From contig JAUIEU010000001.1 of assembly GCA_030429585.1 (NCBI GenBank), forward strand, positions 553,994 through 617,993: a stretch of DNA of 64,000 nucleotides, in the 5' to 3' direction. Positions within the stretch are counted from its first letter, which is position 1. Every line of letters begins with the position of its first letter. The position numbers were made by a program, and so were the translations under genes. The stretch is from a bacterium. Lineage in GTDB: Bacteria > Cyanobacteriota > Vampirovibrionia > Vampirovibrionales > Vampirovibrionaceae. Below, in pieces: positions 10,137-20,953 of this stretch. The notes under the pieces are model-generated. The model did no database searches. It was not told the origin of the DNA and saw nothing but the letters and a program-made list of their open reading frames with translations.

Positions 10137-10539
10137 ACAACTGGCGAGATAGCTGCAAACCAGCCCAAAATAGGGTAAATCCGCTTGCAATACTGCCAAG
10201 CACATATACCAGTGCCATAAACCACTGCTGGGTGCTGGTAAAGGCCCAAATATCGCCAGTAAAGGTGCTAAAGGTGGTTAGGGCACCCAGTAGGCCCGTC
10301 ATTACCAGTAATTGCCAATGCTGGGTGGGTACCCCAAGTAGTAGCGCAGGTAAGGGGGTGGTGGATTGAATCGCCCCAAAACATAGCCCCAATAACAGGC
10401 ACCCCACACCGTTGACAGCCACAATGCCCACCCAGCCTGGCTGGCCGAGTGCCGCCGTAGCCAGCACAACGCCATAGCGGGCCATAGCGCCGAGTGCGCC
10501 GCCTAAGCCAACAGCTATCCAGTGGGTTGTAACAGTCAT
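10129..10539 (-). CDS. crcB: Fluoride-specific ion channel CrcB/Fluc
   Basis: GLGGALGAMARYGV and GLLGALTTFSTFTGD motifs; small four-helix membrane protein. Confidence 0.92.
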   Translation of the reverse strand: MTVTTHWIAVGLGGALGAMARYGVVLATAALGQPGWVGIVAVNGVGCLLLGLCFGAIQSTTPLPALLLGVPTQHWQLLVMTGLLGALTTFSTFTGDIWAFTSTQQWFMALVYVLGSIASGFTLFWAGLQLSRQLFS

Positions 10540-10671
10540 GGGGGGGTGGGTCCTTGTGGGTATGGCTTATGGTAACGGTAAATAGATGCTAGGGGTAGGA
10601 CCGAATGGCGTTGGATTATGTTATTGTATTGCCCACACCAACGGTAAGTGGGTTTAACAAGGATAGGATCT

Positions 10672-11772
10672 GTGCCTAAAAAACGTATTTTAGTAGCCAC
10701 TGGCGGCGGCGATTGCCCCGGCCTAAACGCAGTAATTCGTGCCATTGTGCGCCGTACCAGCCAAGAGCCCGATTGGGAAGTGGTCGGTAGCATCGAAGCC
10801 TTTAACGGCATTTTAAAAGATCCACCAGAAGTGGTACGCTTAACCAAGCGGGATGTATCCGGTATCCACATTCGTGGGGGTACCATTTTAAAAACCACCA
10901 ATAAAGGTGGCCCGTTTGCCTGGCCGGTAGAACAACCTGATGGCACCTGGGCAACCGAAGACCGCACGGAAGAAATGCTAAACCGCTTAAAAGACCCCCT
11001 GGGTGTGGAAGCGGTGATTAGTATTGGCGGCGAAGGCAGTATGGATATTGCCCAAAAGCTGCACGAGCGTGGCCTAAACGTGATTGGTGTGCCAAAAACC
11101 ATTGATAATGACCTCTCTTCCACAGATGTGACTTTTGGTTTTCAAACAGCGGTAGAAATTGCTACTGATTCGGTGGATAAGCTGGTAACCACAGCGGCTA
11201 GCCATAACCGACTGTTGATTTTAGAAGTGATGGGTCGTTATGCTGGCTGGATTGGCCTAAGTGCTGCCGTTGCCGGTGGGGCGCATGTCGCGCTGATACC
11301 GGAAATTCCGTATGACATTGAAAAGGTGGCAGAAGCCGTTAACGAGCGGATGCAGGGTAACCGCGGGTACTGCATTGTGGTGGTTAGCGAAGGCGCTAAG
11401 GCCCTGGGTGGCGAGCGTGTTAGCCAAAAAAGCGACCAAGTGGGCTACCAAAACGAAATGTTGGGTGGTGTGGGCCACCGGTTGCTGGCTCAGCTTAAGC
11501 AGCACATGGATATAGATGCCCGTGTGATGATTTTGGGCCACCTGCAGCGGGGCGGCACCCCCACGGCCTACGACCGTATTTTGGCCACCCAATTTGGTGT
11601 TAAGGCAGTAGAACTGGCCTTAGAAGGCAAGTTTGGCACCATGGTGAGCTACCGAAAGCCCCATATTGTGGATGTGCCCATTAAAGAAGCCATTAATAAA
11701 TATAACTACGTTAGCCTGGATAGCGACCTTGTCCAAGCGGCTCGTGGTGTGGGCATTTGCTTAGGCGATTAG
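10672..11772 (+). CDS. pfkA: 6-phosphofructokinase
   Basis: ATGGGDCPGLNAVIRAIV, ISIGGEGSMDIA, PKTIDNDLSSTD. GTG at 10672 preferred over 10648 because of the upstream AGGATAGGA. Confidence 0.93.
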   Translation: MPKKRILVATGGGDCPGLNAVIRAIVRRTSQEPDWEVVGSIEAFNGILKDPPEVVRLTKRDVSGIHIRGGTILKTTNKGGPFAWPVEQPDGTWATEDRTEEMLNRLKDPLGVEAVISIGGEGSMDIAQKLHERGLNVIGVPKTIDNDLSSTDVTFGFQTAVEIATDSVDKLVTTAASHNRLLILEVMGRYAGWIGLSAAVAGGAHVALIPEIPYDIEKVAEAVNERMQGNRGYCIVVVSEGAKALGGERVSQKSDQVGYQNEMLGGVGHRLLAQLKQHMDIDARVMILGHLQRGGTPTAYDRILATQFGVKAVELALEGKFGTMVSYRKPHIVDVPIKEAINKYNYVSLDSDLVQAARGVGICLGD

Positions 11773-11774
11773 AG

Positions 11775-12030
11775 CAATGTGTGGCTGTGGTTACTAAATA
11801 CTTATGTAGAAGCAACTGGAGCCGGTGCGGGGTGTAACATACGTAGTATGGCACCCCAGCAGACCAATCGGGGGCGAGCATTGCCCGTGATACCCTAAAT
11901 TGGCAAGCGCAGCCGCCGTTGGGAAGGCGAACAGTAAGCGTATTAATCGCTAATAAGCTATTGGGAGAGGTTTGGAGACACCTTGTCTCCAATGGGAGTG
12001 AAGAGGGCTAGCCCTCTTCAAGCAAAAAAT
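11775..12030 (+). other. Structured intergenic region with several strong hairpins (candidate RNA element, strand uncertain)
   Basis: Hairpins GGGGTG-TAA-CATAC-GTA-GTATG-G-CACCCC, GGAGACA-CCT-TGTCTCC and GAAGAGGG-CTAG-CCCTCTTC; no convincing ORF. Confidence 0.35.
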
Positions 12031-12055
12031 CACCTAAGAAGATTGTTGATTAGCC

Positions 12056-12820
12056 CTAGATTTTCTTCCACTTTAGGGCGACGAAGGCCAGGTTGGCAAT
12101 GGCGGCCATGGGACGAATGAAGGGGAAGCGGCGGCCTAGTTTTGCCATTTGCAACATGCGGCGCCCCGCCCAACTGGTTTTGTAGTGCTTGCGGGCCCCA
12201 ATAAATTTTTCCATCAGTAGGCGGCGCTTACTGCCTTCTTTCATTTTTAGGGCATTTTTTAGGGTATCCCATTGGCTGGCTTTTATGTTTTGGCTGCCGG
12301 TGTTGTTGGCTTTTACATGGTTGACGACCCCATCCATGGCCTCGTTGTAGGTGGTTACGGTGGTTTTGGGGTCGCGGTCATGCTGGGGGTCTAAAATGGT
12401 TTCCAGCACATCACTTAGCCGATGAAAGGGGGTGCGTTTGGCATTGTTCAGCCCACTATCTAACCCGGCTTTTAGTATTTTACTGCCCTTACGGCTTAAC
12501 CAAATAGAAAGGGGCAACCCAATAATAGGGTACAAGCACATGCCGCCAGGGATGGCCAAGTTGCCTGCGGTAACCGCGGCAGGTAGGCCGTATTTGTACA
12601 CAAAGCCTTTAATCACACGGCCATCGTTGGGGTCATTCATTAATTGTTTTAGGGGCTGCCACAGGCCACTTAGGTTTTTAGGGAGCAGTCGGCTTACCGG
12701 GTTACAACCACCAAACCGCACAGAATCGTTGCCAGTGGCTAGGCTGGCCCTACGGTTGCTACGGGCGGCACCGGCAATCGTAGGTGCATGGGTAGTGGGT
12801 GTGGAAAGGGGGGTAATCAT
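12056..12820 (-). CDS. Hypothetical protein with disordered N-terminal leader and hydrophobic segment
   Basis: 254-aa ORF; leader MITPLSTPTTHAPTIAGAARSNRRASLATGNDSVRFGG; hydrophobic AIPGGMCLYPIIGLPLSIWL. Confidence 0.7.
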   Translation of the reverse strand: MITPLSTPTTHAPTIAGAARSNRRASLATGNDSVRFGGCNPVSRLLPKNLSGLWQPLKQLMNDPNDGRVIKGFVYKYGLPAAVTAGNLAIPGGMCLYPIIGLPLSIWLSRKGSKILKAGLDSGLNNAKRTPFHRLSDVLETILDPQHDRDPKTTVTTYNEAMDGVVNHVKANNTGSQNIKASQWDTLKNALKMKEGSKRRLLMEKFIGARKHYKTSWAGRRMLQMAKLGRRFPFIRPMAAIANLAFVALKWKKI

Positions 12821-13103
12821 ATGGGGATGACGAAGGTGGGCTCTGCTGTAGGGTGTCTCTCTCTGGGCGGCACAGGGGTGCTCGCTTATGGGGATGAATC
12901 CCCCTAAAGGCCGCTTGATGCTAGCAGGGTGGATGTTTGTAACAGTGGGGTTACCAGGTTGTTACAAGGGCACTTACTCACATATCCCCAGTGCCACCTT
13001 TCCAACACAGGCTGTGCCGTTGGGTTAGTGGGTGGCGTGCAGGGGGCGTTGTGGGATGAAAAAAATGTCTCTCTGTAAGTATGTCCGTTAAAAAGAAAAA
13101 AGT

Positions 13104-13163
13104 GCTGGTAACCGCCCCAAGCCCTGCGTAGGGCATTGGGCCAGTCGTTTGTCGGTTACCAGC
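13104..13163 (-). terminator. Long two-part intrinsic terminator hairpin downstream of the 13252-13647 ORF
   Basis: On the minus strand: GCTGGTAACCG...CGGTTACCAGC outer stem with inner CCCAATGCCCT-ACGC-AGGGCTTGGG, followed by ACTTTTTTCTTTTT. Confidence 0.7.
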
Positions 13164-13251
13164 GGGGTTGCATGTCTCTCCTCAAATGGGGTTGCGCTAA
13201 GGCTCTATTCTGTTTGTCTCTAACCGTGTTTCCTTATTTCTATAATTAATA

Positions 13252-13647
13252 TTAGGCGGCCAAGTTTAGGTGGCGGGTGGGTAGGGTGTGGGAACGACCC
13301 AGTAACCGTTTGGCGGTATGCAGGCCAAATACACCCAGTACCAAGCCTAAAAAGCCGGGGGCACGCATACCCATTTTGCGTGTGGCCCACTTAACAGGGT
13401 AGTAGGCCAATGTTGCCTGCATTACCGATTTTACCGCTGTTTTTAATACAGAAGGCCGCTTGTGTGGGGCATAGGGCACGGCACTGTAAGGGGTGGGGGT
13501 GGTTTTAAACAGGTTTTGTCCAACGTTTAGGGCGGCCTCGGTTAAGGGGTGCATACCGCTGGCGTTGGTGGTGGGGTTAATGGGTAACATAACAGTGACT
13601 CTCTTCTCTGGGGGCGTGGTGGGCGGTGATGTGTTGGGGTGTGTCAT
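13252..13647 (-). CDS. Hypothetical protein
   Basis: 131-aa ORF, disordered N-terminus and basic/hydrophobic C-terminal half; followed by a terminator-like hairpin. Confidence 0.6.
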   Translation of the reverse strand: MTHPNTSPPTTPPEKRVTVMLPINPTTNASGMHPLTEAALNVGQNLFKTTPTPYSAVPYAPHKRPSVLKTAVKSVMQATLAYYPVKWATRKMGMRAPGFLGLVLGVFGLHTAKRLLGRSHTLPTRHLNLAA

Positions 13648-13799
13648 GGTGGGGTGAAATGGGTTACTGTGGTGTCCATATCCTTACTATAGGGGTTTTT
13701 AACCCACGCCTCATGAGACGGAACACTCATTGTTGTGGGTGTTGGCCTAGGTGATTTTACCCAGTAGGCAGAATTACCCAGTCCTTTGTGGGTCGTTCT

Positions 13800-14046
13800 G
13801 GGTTATTCCTCTCATGCGTGTTGGCAGGCAACAAGGTTTAATAAGGGTGCAGCAAACGTTAGCCCTTTAACCGGGCTACTAGCGGGCGTTGCCGTTAGAG
13901 CCTTGTGGTAGGCGCCCCCGCGTGCGGAGGTTACTGCTACGAGATAAACCCTCTGATGTTGCCAAACCTTCCCATGGATTGGCTCGGTTACCCTTGGGGT
14001 CTCTGGGTAAATCCAACAGCCGTTGCTTTTGTAGCGGCTGTTTTTA
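13800..14046 (+). ncRNA. Candidate structured small RNA (class not identified; 5' end approximate)
   Basis: Non-coding region between two minus-strand genes. It ends in a strong + strand terminator and contains paired segments GGCAACA (13827-13833)/TGTTGCC (13957-13963), TTAGCCC-TTTAACC-GGGCTA, and GGATT..TTACCC-loop-GGGTAAATCC. Confidence 0.5.
14014..14046 (+). terminator. Orphan intrinsic terminator
   Basis: ACAGCCGTTGC-TTTT-GTAGCGGCTGT followed by TTTTATT; no + strand CDS ends nearby. Confidence 0.85.
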
Positions 14047-14055
14047 TTAGTGGCG

Positions 14056-15048
14056 TTATTCAAATATCAGCAAATGGGGCGAGGGAACCTCTAACGAGGG
14101 GCTATCGCTGGGGGCCTTAAGCAGTAAGTATTCGGTGCGCTGGTTGGGGGTAATGGCAACGGCCCATTGGTTACACAAGGCAGACATTAGAAAATGCCCA
14201 CGGCCACTTACATCTAATACACCCTCGCCAGTGGCGTGGCGTTTAATACCCTTTAATGCCGGCGGCGCCGTTAGTCGGCCCCATTGGTCCACCACGCTAA
14301 AGGCATGGTAGGGCTCGTTAAAATACTGCACGTGCCCGGTGGTTAGGCCTACTTCATCCTTGCTATCGGTAATGGTAAAGGGTTGGCCCTTGGTGTAGTT
14401 GCCGTGGGGTGGCCCGTGGTAGCAAGCGTTGTAAATAGCTTCCACCACCGCTGTAGAAAGGTTGGGTAGGTGGGGGTGCTGCTTCCCTAAATGGTCGGCC
14501 AGTGTTTCGCGGTAATCATGGATGTGCTGGCTGTTTTGGATGGTATTGTGGTGGGCGGGGTTAAAGGGTAGCTCTTGTGTAAAAGAAAAAGGCGTTGTGT
14601 GCTGCCGTTGGTATTGGTAGCGTTGCCATAGGGTTAGCCAGGCCAAGCCATCGGCGGCATTTAAATCGATATAGCGACCAATGCCTAAGGTGAATAAGGT
14701 GGTTACCCAGCTATCAATAGGGTTTTTGGTGGCCAGGGCCACTTGGCGGCGTAGGGGCTGGGGTATGGTGGCCTCTACCCATTGGCAAAATTCTTGCTGT
14801 TGAATGTGGGTGAGTGGCGGGCAGGTAATGAGTAATAAAGGAAAGGGGGTGTCTGCCGTTGGGTTCGCCGAAGCTTGGCACCAGGGGGCAACATCAGCAA
14901 GGTGGGTGAATTGGTGGGTATCTAGGGTGGCGGCATCCAATACAGGCTGGCTGCCCAATGGCCAATGCAGCACCCACAAGGGGTGCAAGGGTTGGGCGAT
15001 ACCACTGGGGGTATGGGCCACGGTTTGAGCTGATGGAGGCAGGGCCAT
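14056..15048 (-). CDS. Protein with divergent HATPase_c (RsbW/SpoIIAB-like) C-terminal domain
   Basis: AVVEAIYNACYHG (N-box-like) and DVSGRGHFLMSALCNQW (G-box-like). Confidence 0.6.
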   Translation of the reverse strand: MALPPSAQTVAHTPSGIAQPLHPLWVLHWPLGSQPVLDAATLDTHQFTHLADVAPWCQASANPTADTPFPLLLITCPPLTHIQQQEFCQWVEATIPQPLRRQVALATKNPIDSWVTTLFTLGIGRYIDLNAADGLAWLTLWQRYQYQRQHTTPFSFTQELPFNPAHHNTIQNSQHIHDYRETLADHLGKQHPHLPNLSTAVVEAIYNACYHGPPHGNYTKGQPFTITDSKDEVGLTTGHVQYFNEPYHAFSVVDQWGRLTAPPALKGIKRHATGEGVLDVSGRGHFLMSALCNQWAVAITPNQRTEYLLLKAPSDSPSLEVPSPHLLIFE

Positions 15049-15153
15049 AATGACGCATTATACCCTGCTAGAGGGTATGTTGGGGGCCTGCTGTGGGGGA
15101 TCTCCCCCATCTACGGTAGGGTCGCGTAGGCCAAGTGGTGGTTAAAGTGGTGG

Positions 15154-15864
15154 TTAAGGAATAAGGTTGTGCTGCTTAGCCACGTACGCCGCTTGAGTTC
15201 GATTGGCGACTTTCAATTTTTTAAACACATGGGCCAAGTGGTTTTTCACTGTGGTGGGAGAGATGCATAATTCGGAAGCGATGTGCTGGTTGGTGGCCCC
15301 TCGGCCAATATGCATCAGTATCTCTCGCTCGCGGGGGGTCACGCGGTCTACCTGTGGGGCGGTATGGCCGCTAGGGTGGCTGGCAAAGCCAGGGAGGACG
15401 TCTTGTTGGAGGGGGAGCGGGGTAGAGAGGGTAGGGCTGGTTGACTCGACGGGTATGGGGTGGCTTGGGCGATTATGGTTAGAAGGTGCTCCAGAAGGTT
15501 GCTGGCCTTTATAAAAGCCAGTAATGGCGGCTTCTATCACACTTTTTGGGGTGTTTTCCGTAAAGTAGTACTGTACCCCGTGGTGGAGCAACGCGGTTTG
15601 TTCTTCAATGGTGGGCACAGCGGTTACCACCAGGGTGGGGGTGGCGTGGGTGTTTTCCAAGGCGAGTAAATCCTTAACCGCATCCACAATAAGCAAGCTG
15701 CCTTGTTGTAATATACTGGTATGGATAATAACCGCCCGAATAGGCCGGTATTGCTGAATGGTTTTAGCCACCATGCCTAAGGAGTGGGCGACCAAAACAC
15801 CGTGCTTGGTGTGGGCTTGCACCCATGGTTGATTTGGGAGAGAGACCAGCAAGGTATAACTCAT
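15154..15864 (-). CDS. LuxR/NarL-type transcriptional regulator with divergent receiver-like domain
   Basis: VTPREREILMHIGRGATNQHIASELCISPTTVKNHLAHVFKKLKVANRTQAA (LuxR-type HTH). Confidence 0.9.
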   Translation of the reverse strand: MSYTLLVSLPNQPWVQAHTKHGVLVAHSLGMVAKTIQQYRPIRAVIIHTSILQQGSLLIVDAVKDLLALENTHATPTLVVTAVPTIEEQTALLHHGVQYYFTENTPKSVIEAAITGFYKGQQPSGAPSNHNRPSHPIPVESTSPTLSTPLPLQQDVLPGFASHPSGHTAPQVDRVTPREREILMHIGRGATNQHIASELCISPTTVKNHLAHVFKKLKVANRTQAAYVAKQHNLIP

Positions 15865-16134
15865 GGAAGAAGGGCCTTTAACATTACCGATGATGATGCG
15901 TTCAAAGCGATCAAAATAAGGCGGTGGTTTATTACCTAAAACGGATTGTTCTTTTCATTATAGAAATTATACAGCATAATCCCAATGGCCTAGCGGATGA
16001 ATCTTCTATTTAGAAATATTGTGCATTAGTATACATAGTTGGGTTGGGTACCTTTCCAAGTATGGCGGCAAAGGGTAGCATGGAGGCCGTACACGGAATG
16101 ATGAGTAGCGTTTTACAAGGTGGGCACAGCAACT

Positions 16135-17130
16135 ATGGCAATATTGGTAACCGGTGGCGCAGGCTATATTGGCAGCCACGTGGTGTGGGCTTTGCAAGAT
16201 AAGGACATACCAGTGGTTGTGGTGGATAATTTAGTGACGGGTCACCGTTGCCTGCTGCCGGAATCGGTGCCCTTTATTACGGCGGATGTGGACGATATGG
16301 CCCAAATGGCCCACGTGTTTCATTCCCATGCGGTCACGGCTGTTATTCATTTGGCGGCTAGTTTGTTGGTGGAAGAAAGCGTGACCCAACCGGCGGCCTA
16401 TTACCAAAACAATATAGGCGCCATGGCAGGGTTGCTGGCGGCAGGCACGGCGGCTGGGGTTAAGCAGTGGGTGTTTTCATCGTCTGCGGCGGTGTATGGG
16501 CCTACAGGCCAGCACCCTGTGGCAGAAAATGCCTCTTTGGCGCCCGCCAACCCGTATGGGCGAACCAAATTGGCTGGCGAGTGGCTATTGGCGGATGCCA
16601 TGACCGCTTGCCATGGTAGTGCGGTTACTTTGCGCTATTTTAACGTGGCTGGCGCCGACCCACAGGGCCGAAGTGGTGAATGTCCACCGGTGGCTACCCA
16701 TTTGGTAAAACGGGCCTGCATGGTGGCCACCGGCCAAAAAGAGTGCTTACAGGTGTTTGGCACGGATTACGATACGCCGGATGGCACCTGTGTGCGAGAT
16801 TATGTGCACGTGAGCGATGTGGCAGACGCCCATGTGAAAGCGCTAGCCTATTTAGCGGGGGGTGGCCACAGCACCACGCTAAATGTGGGGTACGGGCAAG
16901 GTATTTCTGTACAACAGATGCTAACCGCCTTTGAACACCAGCTAGGGAGGCCGTTACCCGTTACCCATGCCCCCCGCCGGGCTGGGGATGTAGCGATTGC
17001 GGTGGCGAATGCCAGCAATATAAAGGCCACTTTGGGCTGGGCCCCTAACCACGATGATGTGGCCCCCATTGTACAAACCGCCTTAGCCTGGGAAAACACG
17101 TGGATGACCAAGGCCCCTGTGGCGCCTTAG
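16135..17130 (+). CDS. galE: UDP-glucose 4-epimerase
   Basis: MAILVTGGAGYIGSHVVWAL, NPYGRTKLAGEW (YxxxK), LRYFNVAGADPQGRSGE, DGTCVRDYVHVSDVADAH. Confidence 0.95.
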   Translation: MAILVTGGAGYIGSHVVWALQDKDIPVVVVDNLVTGHRCLLPESVPFITADVDDMAQMAHVFHSHAVTAVIHLAASLLVEESVTQPAAYYQNNIGAMAGLLAAGTAAGVKQWVFSSSAAVYGPTGQHPVAENASLAPANPYGRTKLAGEWLLADAMTACHGSAVTLRYFNVAGADPQGRSGECPPVATHLVKRACMVATGQKECLQVFGTDYDTPDGTCVRDYVHVSDVADAHVKALAYLAGGGHSTTLNVGYGQGISVQQMLTAFEHQLGRPLPVTHAPRRAGDVAIAVANASNIKATLGWAPNHDDVAPIVQTALAWENTWMTKAPVAP

Positions 17131-17162
17131 GTTGTACCCTTTGCTTTTTCCCCTTGGTTAAT

Positions 17163-17197
17163 AAAAAACACCCCGCTAGGGCAAACCTAACGGGGTG
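17163..17197 (-). terminator. Intrinsic terminator of the zinc-ribbon gene
   Basis: On the minus strand CACCCCGTTAGG-TTTGC-CCTAGCGGGGTG followed by TTTTTTAT. Confidence 0.85.
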
Positions 17198-17220
17198 AAT
17201 AGTGTTTAATTTAGCAAAGC

Positions 17221-17508
17221 TTATGCCATGCAGCCTCTGCAGTACACAGGCTTGCGGCCATCTGGCTTAAAGGGCACTTGGGTTTCGCAACCACAAGCGG
17301 CGCAAACAACGTCAAACATTTGACGTGGGCCACGGCTACCGCCGCCACCGCCGCCAAAACCTTGGTTGCGTTGTTTTTTAGCGTTACGACATTCTTTACA
17401 ACGACGTGGAGGCTGAAAGCCTTTGGACGAAAAGAATTCTTGCTCTTCTGGAGTGAAAATGAAATCGGCATTGCAATCGCAACACTGAAGGGTTTGTTCC
17501 GTATACAT
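17221..17508 (-). CDS. Zinc-ribbon protein with two CxxC pairs (zf-trcl-like) and Gly-rich linker
   Basis: QCCDCNADFIFTPEEQEFFSSKGFQPPRRCKECRNAKKQRN...VVCAACGCETQVPFKPDGRKPVYCRGCM. Confidence 0.88.
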   Translation of the reverse strand: MYTEQTLQCCDCNADFIFTPEEQEFFSSKGFQPPRRCKECRNAKKQRNQGFGGGGGGSRGPRQMFDVVCAACGCETQVPFKPDGRKPVYCRGCMA

Positions 17509-17749
17509 GGAAAATAGTTCCTAACGTTAGGGATGATTATATTGGCTAACCAGACGAGAACCACATTTCGTGACCATTAGTAATCCATGACCAGATTTGG
17601 ACGGATCCCTTCAGATTTGCTATTGCCATTATCCGCCATGTTTGTAATTTTTCAAGTCCTTTATATCTGGTTCCTCTATATGATGCACCCAAAAGCCCCT
17701 AGGGTTATGCTTATAGCCACTTTACTAATCTTTCCTAAAGAAGGCGTTT

Positions 17750-18112
17750 GTGATGGTTTTTTTGGATGAGCGGCCCGAAAGCAACCGCGATATTTTTATA
17801 AAACGGAAAATCCGGCAGTGGTGGATAGTGGGTGTGATGGGCACCCCCCTAGTGCTTTTTTCCGTGGGGTTTAAGTTGTTTCCTCACCGAATGAAGGCGC
17901 TGTCCAAAACGCTACCGATAGAGATTGGGGGCGTTGATGGGTATACTATTGTGCCTGTGTTTATTACGGTGCTGGCGGTGCTAACGCTTATTGTAACCTT
18001 GGCTAATTGGCGATGCCCTCAGTGCGATGGGTTTTTTGGCCGCAATATTTTTATCCATGGCTGTAACCGCTGTGGCTTCGATTCCAGGGATGATGATAAT
18101 CGCTTGGGGTAA
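17750..18112 (+). CDS. Small membrane protein with C-terminal zinc ribbon
   Basis: Two hydrophobic segments, then WRCPQCDGFFGRNIFIHGCNRCGFDS. Confidence 0.55.
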   Translation: MMVFLDERPESNRDIFIKRKIRQWWIVGVMGTPLVLFSVGFKLFPHRMKALSKTLPIEIGGVDGYTIVPVFITVLAVLTLIVTLANWRCPQCDGFFGRNIFIHGCNRCGFDSRDDDNRLG

Positions 18113-18127
18113 GTTAAAAATAGCGTA

Positions 18128-20143
<2,016 letters not shown>

Positions 20144-20270
20144 AGAAAGTAGAAAAGTGGCTAGACCAATATGGCTTATATTTATAGGCTGTACGGGCAA
20201 TAGCTTATACAGAAGGGTATAAGGGCATGCGATAGGGCTAGTATAACGAAAAATATGTAGGACGATTGTA

Positions 20271-20861
20271 ATGACCACCACCACTGTTGAGGCGTTGTCC
20301 TTGGATGCGACCCCCGGCATCCAAGCCCTGCTGCAAGAACTCTTTAATTTGTTAGATATTCCTTTTGCCAGCGACACGATTACGCGGTCTGACCTTTTTT
20401 TGCTATTTGAAGCATGCAAGGTGCGTGTTGTGACCATTGCCAAAAAGGCAACCACGGAGCAGGATACCGACACCGCCGCACTGATTGTGACGCGGATGGG
20501 GATTATTACCCACCAAATTCGCTTAATGCTATCGCAACAGCAGATAAAGGCCACGTGTGTCGGGTACACCAACGAAATCCCTAAACTGTTAAAAGAAAGG
20601 CCTTACCAAATGATGGTGTTGGATGTGCCTTACGAGCGAGGGATAGACGGCGGTTTGGTCTCTTCTATGCCAGAAGAACTTGCCTACGTGTTAAAGTGCC
20701 AACGGGCACTAAATACCCGCCTTAATATGATTGCCATAATGGACCCCTACGATAAACGACGGCCGATTATTGAAAAAACGGGCGTCCATACCATTGTGAA
20801 AGAAGGCGGCTGGCAGGCCCAATTAAAAGAGACCTTAAACGACCTTGTTTCCGTTGAATAG
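20271..20861 (+). CDS. Hypothetical protein, divergent from uvrB
   Basis: 196-aa ORF from ATG 20271, MTTTTVEALSLDATPGIQALLQELFNLLDIPF...; no confident family. Confidence 0.65.
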   Translation: MTTTTVEALSLDATPGIQALLQELFNLLDIPFASDTITRSDLFLLFEACKVRVVTIAKKATTEQDTDTAALIVTRMGIITHQIRLMLSQQQIKATCVGYTNEIPKLLKERPYQMMVLDVPYERGIDGGLVSSMPEELAYVLKCQRALNTRLNMIAIMDPYDKRRPIIEKTGVHTIVKEGGWQAQLKETLNDLVSVE

Positions 20862-20953
20862 GCATTTGTGTTGGCTGTGGTACTAGCGGTATACTGTGGC
20901 TAATATTAGGTTAATCAGCGTGTTGCTGTAGTGTAATAAGGTGCGGATAATTG

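Noticed and set aside
10536-11123. 195-aa minus ORF antisense to pfkA
   Set aside because: Antisense to a well-conserved gene, Pro/Ser-rich with no family resemblance.
11775-12030. Considered as a retron msr-msd or DGR template region
   Set aside because: No reverse transcriptase gene anywhere in the window.
13848-13911. Possible tmRNA tag reading frame (GCA AAC GTT AGC CCT ... TAG)
   Set aside because: No tmRNA acceptor or T-arm sequence nearby, and the peptide end (RALW) does not match degradation tags.
17587-17769. 60-aa + strand ORF ending VCDGFFG
   Set aside because: Weak; its end overlaps the start of the 17750-18112 ORF, and the CDGFFG similarity between them may be chance.
20144-20572. 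N-terminal extension of the uvrB ORF
   Set aside because: UvrB homology begins at MESPFQLNAEYPP (20143); the extension overlaps the divergent gene at 20271.
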